Part shown: piece after piece, positions 5,439-9,085 of the stretch
Numbering within the stretch: the stretch's first letter is position 1
Layout of the letters: every line of letters begins with the position of its first letter
Assembly (NCBI GenBank): GCA_020057445.1
Contig: JAGVFV010000083.1
Coordinates: 1-9,085, forward strand
Direction: 5' to 3'
DNA from: an archaeon
Lineage (GTDB): Archaea; Nanobdellota; Nanobdellia; Woesearchaeales; JAHJEM01
DNA: 9,085 nt
The notes under the pieces: generated by a model
What the model was told of the DNA's origin: nothing
What the model saw: the letters and a program-made list of their open reading frames with translations, nothing else
The model's database searches: none
Made by a program: the position numbers and the translations under genes

Positions 5439-5732
5439 ATGAAAAAAGCAAAAGAGGGTTGGAAGGAACTTGAAGACGGCGGAAGGATCATCGTCGCAGG
5501 CAACTCTGTCCTGTACAAGACTGGCGACTGGAGAACGAATCGGCCGGTATGGGACGAGAGCAAGTGCACCCAGTGCATGATCTGCTGGCTCACCTGCCCA
5601 GACTCGTCCATCCCAGCGAAAGACAAGAAAAGGATCGAGACTGACTTTGACCATTGCAAAGGCTGCGGCATCTGCGCCGAAGTCTGCCCTGTCAAATGCA
5701 TCAAGATGAAACCAGAGACTGATTTCCAATGA
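5439..5732 (+). CDS. porD: Pyruvate:ferredoxin oxidoreductase delta subunit (2x[4Fe-4S])
   Basis: A 97-residue ferredoxin-like delta subunit that carries electrons from the catalytic core to external ferredoxin. Two complete CxxCxxCxxxCP motifs are present: Cys43, 46, 49 and 53 (CTQCMICWLTCP) and Cys73, 76, 79 and 83 (CKGCGICAEVCP), which predict two [4Fe-4S] clusters; an extra Cys87 follows. About 40 residues precede the first motif, with the WRTNRPVWDESKC approach typical of PorD. An AAAGGTA ribosome site lies about 8 nt before the ATG. The stop overlaps the porA ATG as ATGA, so the two are translationally coupled. Confidence 0.94.
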   Translation: MKKAKEGWKELEDGGRIIVAGNSVLYKTGDWRTNRPVWDESKCTQCMICWLTCPDSSIPAKDKKRIETDFDHCKGCGICAEVCPVKCIKMKPETDFQ

Positions 5733-6913
5733 ACACACAAGAACTCAAGAAAGCACAAGCGCTCAGCGGAGCTGAAGCCGTGGCGCACGCCATGCGCCAG
5801 ATCGATCCAGACGTCGTCCCAGCATACCCCATAACTCCCCAGACCGACATCATGCACGCCTTTGCCAAGTTCGTCTCTGACGGCAAGGTCACTGGAGAAC
5901 TCATCTGCGTCGAATCAGAGCATTCAGCCATGTCCGCATGCGTCGGCGCCAGTGGCGCAGGAGCGCGAGTCATGACCGCGACCTCCGCAAACGGCCTCGC
6001 CCTCATGTGGGAGATAGTGTATATCGCAGCATCGCTACGGCTTCCCATTGTCATGAGTGTCGTCAACCGCGCGCTTTCCGGACCCATCAACATCCACTGC
6101 GACCACTCAGACAGCATGGGCTGTCGGGACTCAGGATGGATGCAGATGTACGCAGAGAACAACCAGGAAGCCTATGAGCAGACCATCTTTTCCATGAAGT
6201 TTGCAGAACGGGCCAAGATCCCTATCATGACATGCATGGACGGGTTCATCACCAGCCATGCAGTAGAGCCTGTCATCCTCTTCGACGATGCGAAGGTGAA
6301 AGCGTTCATCGGAGACTACCGCGGAGACTGGCCGCTCCTTGACGTCGATAAACCAGTGACCATGGGCCCCCTTGACCTGTTTGACTATTACTTCGAGCAC
6401 AAGAGAAAACAGAGTGAAGGAATCTATCTTGCAAAGAATATATTCAATGAAGTCGCAGAAGAATTCGACAGGACATTTGGGACAAAGATCGACGTGGTCG
6501 AGAAATACTTTTTTGACGACGCAGATACGGTCATCGTTGCCATGTCTTCCACCTGCGGAACCGCGAAGGTGACCATTGACAAGATGAGGAAGGAAGGAAA
6601 GAAGGTCGGCCTTCTCAAGATCCGCCTCTTTCGGCCATTCCCCTCATGGGAACTTCGTCAGATCCTCAAAGGAAAGAAAATTGTTGCTGTCCTTGACAGG
6701 TCTGAGAGCTTTGGCGCTTTTGGCGGACCTCTCTTTACAGAAATCAGGAGCGCGATGTATGAGGAAAAAGGACCTAAAATCGTCAACTATATCTTCGGGC
6801 TCGGTGGCCGCGAAATCGACGCAGGCATGATAGAACGCGTCTTCACTGAGATTGACGCATACAAGACAAATGAAATCAAGGAGTACGTCAAATACCTCGG
6901 GGTGCGAGGATGA
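5729..6913 (+). CDS. porA: Pyruvate:ferredoxin oxidoreductase alpha subunit
   Basis: The 394-residue alpha subunit, full length for separate-subunit archaeal enzymes. Landmarks in order are AYPITPQTDI (about residues 32-41), which lines the substrate and cofactor pocket; ESEHSAM (62-68), with the Glu that activates thiamine diphosphate in this family; TSANGLALM (85-93), where most relatives read TSSQGLALM; and a NRALSGPINIH stretch (113-123). The C-terminal half carries the transketolase-like domain with the LLKIRLFRPFP pattern. It pairs with PorB to form the active site that decarboxylates pyruvate and passes electrons to iron-sulfur clusters. ATGA overlaps at both ends couple its translation to porD and porB. 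No frameshift or missing segment is visible. Confidence 0.96.
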   Translation: MNTQELKKAQALSGAEAVAHAMRQIDPDVVPAYPITPQTDIMHAFAKFVSDGKVTGELICVESEHSAMSACVGASGAGARVMTATSANGLALMWEIVYIAASLRLPIVMSVVNRALSGPINIHCDHSDSMGCRDSGWMQMYAENNQEAYEQTIFSMKFAERAKIPIMTCMDGFITSHAVEPVILFDDAKVKAFIGDYRGDWPLLDVDKPVTMGPLDLFDYYFEHKRKQSEGIYLAKNIFNEVAEEFDRTFGTKIDVVEKYFFDDADTVIVAMSSTCGTAKVTIDKMRKEGKKVGLLKIRLFRPFPSWELRQILKGKKIVAVLDRSESFGAFGGPLFTEIRSAMYEEKGPKIVNYIFGLGGREIDAGMIERVFTEIDAYKTNEIKEYVKYLGVRG

Positions 6914-7833
6914 ACCTTAAAGACCTGAGCATACGCGAAGACCGGCTCGCACCAGGACATAGGCTCTGCCCAGGATGCGCAGCAAGCATCATCGCAAGGA
7001 TTGTCATGCTTGCCACAGACAAGCCAATCGTCGCGACATGCGCGACAGGCTGCCTTGAAGTCTCCACGACCATCTATCCATATACTGCCTGGAAGGTCCC
7101 CTGGATGCACAACGCCTTTGAGAATTCTGCAGCGACACTCTCCGGCATCGAGACAGCATATCAGGTGATGAAGAAGAAAGGAAAGATCCAGAAAGACATC
7201 AAATTCGTCGCATTCGGAGGGGACGGAGGCACGTATGATATCGGGCTTCAGTCACTTTCAGGCACGCTCGAACGAGGCCATGACATCGTATACATCTGCT
7301 ACGACAATGAAGCATACATGAACACTGGCGTGCAGCGAAGCAGCAGCACCCCTTATGGAACAGATACGAAGACAACACCGACAGGCAAGGCATCGTTTGG
7401 CAAGGACCAGTTCAAGAAAGACCTTACTGCTGTTGTCGCGGGTCATCACATTCCTTATGTCGCCCAAGCGTCCCCGCACAACTATAATGATCTCTTGCGA
7501 AAAGCAGAGAAGGCCTTTGCCACCAAGGGTCCTGCATTCATCAATGTCATCTCTCCTTGCGTCCCAGGCTGGGGCTATCCTTCAGAGAAAACCCTCACCA
7601 TGGCAAAACTCGCTGTCGAGACTTGCTTCTGGCCGCTCTATCACATCGAGGATGACGTGTGGATCCTTGATTATGATCCAAAGGACAAGAAGCTTCCCAT
7701 TACCGAATGGCTCAAGACGCAGGCGCGCTTCCGCCACCTCTTCAAGCCAGAAAACGCAGACGTCATCAAACGCATCCAGGAACACGTCGATAAGGACTGG
7801 GACAAGCTCAAAAAGCAGTGCGGGGTGAAATGA
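6910..7833 (+). CDS. porB: Pyruvate:ferredoxin oxidoreductase beta subunit
   Basis: The 307-residue beta subunit that binds thiamine diphosphate and the cluster nearest the active site. Cys20 and Cys23 (CPGC), Cys48 (ATGCLEVST) and Cys217 (SPCVPGW) match the four ligands of the beta-subunit [4Fe-4S] cluster. The diphosphate-Mg motif starts with GDG at 104-106 and ends at Asn133 (DNEAYMNTG), the usual spacing. The IYPYTAWKVPWMHNAFEN-type stretch and the AVETCFWPLY segment are characteristic of pyruvate-type members, which favours pyruvate over branched-chain 2-oxoacids, although this is not proof. The ATG overlaps the porA stop as ATGA with GGGGTG shortly upstream, and the next gene starts immediately after its TGA. 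Confidence 0.96.
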   Translation: MNLKDLSIREDRLAPGHRLCPGCAASIIARIVMLATDKPIVATCATGCLEVSTTIYPYTAWKVPWMHNAFENSAATLSGIETAYQVMKKKGKIQKDIKFVAFGGDGGTYDIGLQSLSGTLERGHDIVYICYDNEAYMNTGVQRSSSTPYGTDTKTTPTGKASFGKDQFKKDLTAVVAGHHIPYVAQASPHNYNDLLRKAEKAFATKGPAFINVISPCVPGWGYPSEKTLTMAKLAVETCFWPLYHIEDDVWILDYDPKDKKLPITEWLKTQARFRHLFKPENADVIKRIQEHVDKDWDKLKKQCGVK

Positions 7834-8064
7834 ATGCCACGAGTCGTCATCGATTATTCAAAATGCAACCTGAGCAAGCAATGCATGGACGTCTGCCCAG
7901 TCGGAGTCTTCGACATCCAGGACGGAAAGATGGTCGCTCTACGCCAGGACGACTGCACACTCTGCCAGGCATGCGTCCAATCCTGCCCGCAGTCGGCGAT
8001 AAAAGTGACTGACGAGCCGCCCATGCCTGTTGAAGAGCAGCTGAAGACGGCGAAGAAATCTTGA
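7834..8064 (+). CDS. Small ferredoxin with one missing cluster ligand (7Fe-like)
   Basis: A 76-residue ferredoxin encoded directly after porB: its ATG follows the porB TGA with no gap, and GGGGTGA inside the end of porB serves as ribosome site. The second cluster motif is complete: Cys41, 44, 47 and 51 (CTLCQACVQSCP). The first reads CNLSKQCMDVCP, with Cys11, Cys17 and Cys21 but Ser14 where the second Cys should be. In archaeal 7Fe ferredoxins, such as the zinc ferredoxin of Sulfolobus, an Asp at this place goes with a [3Fe-4S] cluster, so a [3Fe-4S]/[4Fe-4S] pair is likely here, or a Ser-ligated or labile cluster. It probably accepts electrons from the oxidoreductase or is an extra subunit of it. 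A Pro-rich, Lys-ended tail follows residue 60. Confidence 0.92.
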   Translation: MPRVVIDYSKCNLSKQCMDVCPVGVFDIQDGKMVALRQDDCTLCQACVQSCPQSAIKVTDEPPMPVEEQLKTAKKS

Positions 8065-8074
8065 TGGAAGAAAA

Positions 8075-8809
8075 ATGCCGGACAAATTCTCCCTGGAACT
8101 CTGCCTTAACCATCCTCTTTGGTTGCAGGTAGATGGCAAAACAGAAAATGTTAATCCGAACGCCCTTGCCAGAGCGACTGCTGTTGCCAAGGAATACATT
8201 TTCTCTTGCAGGGACAGGAACCATCCGATGACGTCAGAAGGCATCATCCTCCAGGATGCCATCCCTGACGTGTTCAAGAGAGCAAGAGAACTCGGATATT
8301 CAACACTGGAGTTATACGCTGCGGATAACCTGCTCACGCGCTCATCGCTTGATGACGAGGTGTTGCTCGCCGCAGGCGAATCAGAAGGAGCGTTTTCGAC
8401 TCCATATACCACCTCTGTCTTTCAGCAAAGCCCTGTCAGGTTCCCTGTCCTCTTCCTCCAACAGGTTGCAGGCATAGGATTCACCAAGGATCAACGCAGG
8501 GAATACGGGTACAGGGGAGATACTGCCGCATTTGCACCGCCTGTCTCCATACAAGATTTCCTTGCCAACACCGCCTTTCATGACGAAGCTACGCTGGAAG
8601 AACTTACAGCAGGCACGGTCAAGCTCATCGCAAGAGACGGATTCGAAGTCGTGTTTGCGAAAGACATCCTTGGCCGAGCCAGATTATACTATGAGTCTGG
8701 GAACGGTTCGTACCATATCCGGCTCTGCAACGGCCTCGGCAGCATGATGGCTATCAAGGACGTCGTGCAGGTCTGTGCTGCTGACGAGAATTCTTTGAAA
8801 GTAGAATAG
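8075..8809 (+). CDS. Unrecognised 244-residue protein closing the por operon
   Basis: I do not recognise this protein. It appears soluble, with no signal peptide or membrane span, and mixed alpha/beta. Helical stretches lie near residues 28-45, 64-75 and 80-100; the C-terminal third (about 180-240) is strand-like, with IARDGFEVVFAKD and RARLYYESGNGSYHIRL reading as consecutive beta strands. Four Cys (10, 45 and two near the end) are scattered and do not form an iron-sulfur motif. The ATG starts 10 nt after the ferredoxin stop with GGAAG about 4 nt upstream, so it belongs to the por transcript; a palindrome 9 nt after its stop suggests the operon ends here. Codon use matches the por genes. A role in oxidoreductase assembly, regulation or an attached pathway is possible from context only. 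Confidence 0.8.
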   Translation: MPDKFSLELCLNHPLWLQVDGKTENVNPNALARATAVAKEYIFSCRDRNHPMTSEGIILQDAIPDVFKRARELGYSTLELYAADNLLTRSSLDDEVLLAAGESEGAFSTPYTTSVFQQSPVRFPVLFLQQVAGIGFTKDQRREYGYRGDTAAFAPPVSIQDFLANTAFHDEATLEELTAGTVKLIARDGFEVVFAKDILGRARLYYESGNGSYHIRLCNGLGSMMAIKDVVQVCAADENSLKVE

Positions 8810-8818
8810 TCCCGTCCA

Positions 8819-8848
8819 ATTTCGCTTTTCTGCATGGAAAAACGAAAT
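8819..8848. terminator. Long imperfect palindrome after the por operon
   Basis: ATTTCGCTTTTC (8819-8830) and GAAAAACGAAAT (8837-8848) are inverted with one mismatch around TGCATG, itself a palindrome. It starts 9 nt after the operon's last stop and lies 30 bp before the maf TATA-like box. As RNA it would make a 12-bp hairpin and probable 3' end; as DNA it could be an operator for the downstream gene. No T run follows it. Confidence 0.45.
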
Positions 8849-8877
8849 ACCTGCTTCTACCTACAAAATCAATAATA

Positions 8878-8885
8878 TTTATAAA
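8878..8885 (+). promoter_or_regulatory. TATA-like box of the maf-like gene
   Basis: TTTATAAA, a strong archaeal TATA match, ends 21 nt before the ATG at 8907, the same geometry as at trmB, guaA and porC. There is no ribosome site between, so the message is probably leaderless and transcribed independently of the por operon. Confidence 0.55.
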
Positions 8886-8906
8886 TAAAAATCAATAAAT
8901 CATAAT

Positions 8907-9085
8907 ATGCGGATAATATTAGCATCAGAATCACCATTTAGAAAAAAGGCATTGGAAATATTAGGATTGAAATATAAAACAATTCCAAGTGAATTAGATG
9001 AAAAGGCCATTAGACATAAAGACCCATACAAACTCGCTAAATCATTATCTGAGGCTAAGGCAAAAATTATTGGTGAAAAAGAATC
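8907..9085 (+). CDS. maf: Maf-like nucleotide pyrophosphatase, 5' part only
   Basis: The first 59 codons of a Maf/YhdE-type protein, cut off by the right edge. The family signature is clear: IILASESPFRKKALEILGL at residues 3-21, normally written LASxSPRR, followed by the conserved SELDEKAI segment (28-35) with the DE pair, and the LAKSLSEAKAK helix (43-53). Maf proteins hydrolyse non-canonical or excess nucleoside triphosphates to monophosphates. Here the first Arg of the usual SPRR is Phe (SPFR), which could alter phosphate binding. The codons are strongly AT-rich (TTA, ATA, AAA), unlike guaA and the por genes, and the gene has its own promoter, so it may have a different evolutionary origin. 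The complete active site cannot be checked because the gene is truncated. Confidence 0.88.
   Translation, partial: MRIILASESPFRKKALEILGLKYKTIPSELDEKAIRHKDPYKLAKSLSEAKAKIIGEKE

Noticed and set aside
5309..6162. Minus-strand frames opposite porC, porD and porA
   Set aside because: They overlap certain genes completely, lack promoters and show no family motif.
7355..7828. Second plus-strand frame within porB
   Set aside because: It is an Arg/Ser-rich out-of-frame translation of a conserved gene; the porB frame carries the thiamine diphosphate and cluster motifs.
8064..8129. Short frame beginning with the ATG that overlaps the ferredoxin stop
   Set aside because: It ends after about 22 codons; the start at 8075 opens a full gene with a ribosome site.
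1..9085. CRISPR array, tRNA, rRNA or intact transposase
   Set aside because: No regularly spaced repeats, no cloverleaf-like segment, no rRNA-like tract and no transposase motif were seen on either strand.

Overview
The window looks like a piece of an archaeal chromosome. The support is a TrmB-type regulator, a pyruvate:ferredoxin oxidoreductase split into four separate subunit genes (gamma, delta, alpha, beta), and TATA-like boxes placed 21-22 nt before start codons that mostly lack a convincing Shine-Dalgarno site, as expected for leaderless archaeal transcripts. Many gene junctions are ATGA overlaps. I cannot name the lineage from sequence alone; a euryarchaeal or DPANN-type genome would fit. 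No rRNA, tRNA, CRISPR array or intact insertion sequence was seen.

Layout. Positions 24-836 (+) carry a one-domain cupin and two small two-helix membrane proteins. Positions 842-2046 (-) hold a two-gene operon: an unrecognised 258-residue protein followed, through an ATGA overlap, by a stand-alone response-regulator receiver domain. A 154-bp divergent spacer (2047-2200) with inverted and direct repeats separates it from a trmB-like regulator (2201-2962, +). Next is guaA (3068-4570, +), a full-length GMP synthase with glutaminase and synthetase domains in one chain. A 290-bp AT-rich spacer (4571-4861) follows, packed with short inverted repeats and also open as a small reading frame coupled to the guaA stop.

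Positions 4862-8809 (+) form one tight operon: porC, porD, porA, porB, a small ferredoxin in which Ser replaces one cluster-ligand Cys, and an unrecognised 244-residue protein. The oxidoreductase should interconvert pyruvate plus CoA with acetyl-CoA plus CO2 using ferredoxin as electron carrier; PorD and the extra ferredoxin give the route for electrons. After an imperfect 30-nt palindrome, an AT-rich maf-like gene starts at 8907 with its own TATA box and runs off the right edge.

The TrmB-like protein is a candidate local regulator of its own gene, guaA or the por operon, but this rests only on adjacency and operator-like repeats. The least explained parts are the structured spacer 4571-4861, the receiver-domain gene pair, and the 244-residue gene closing the por operon.
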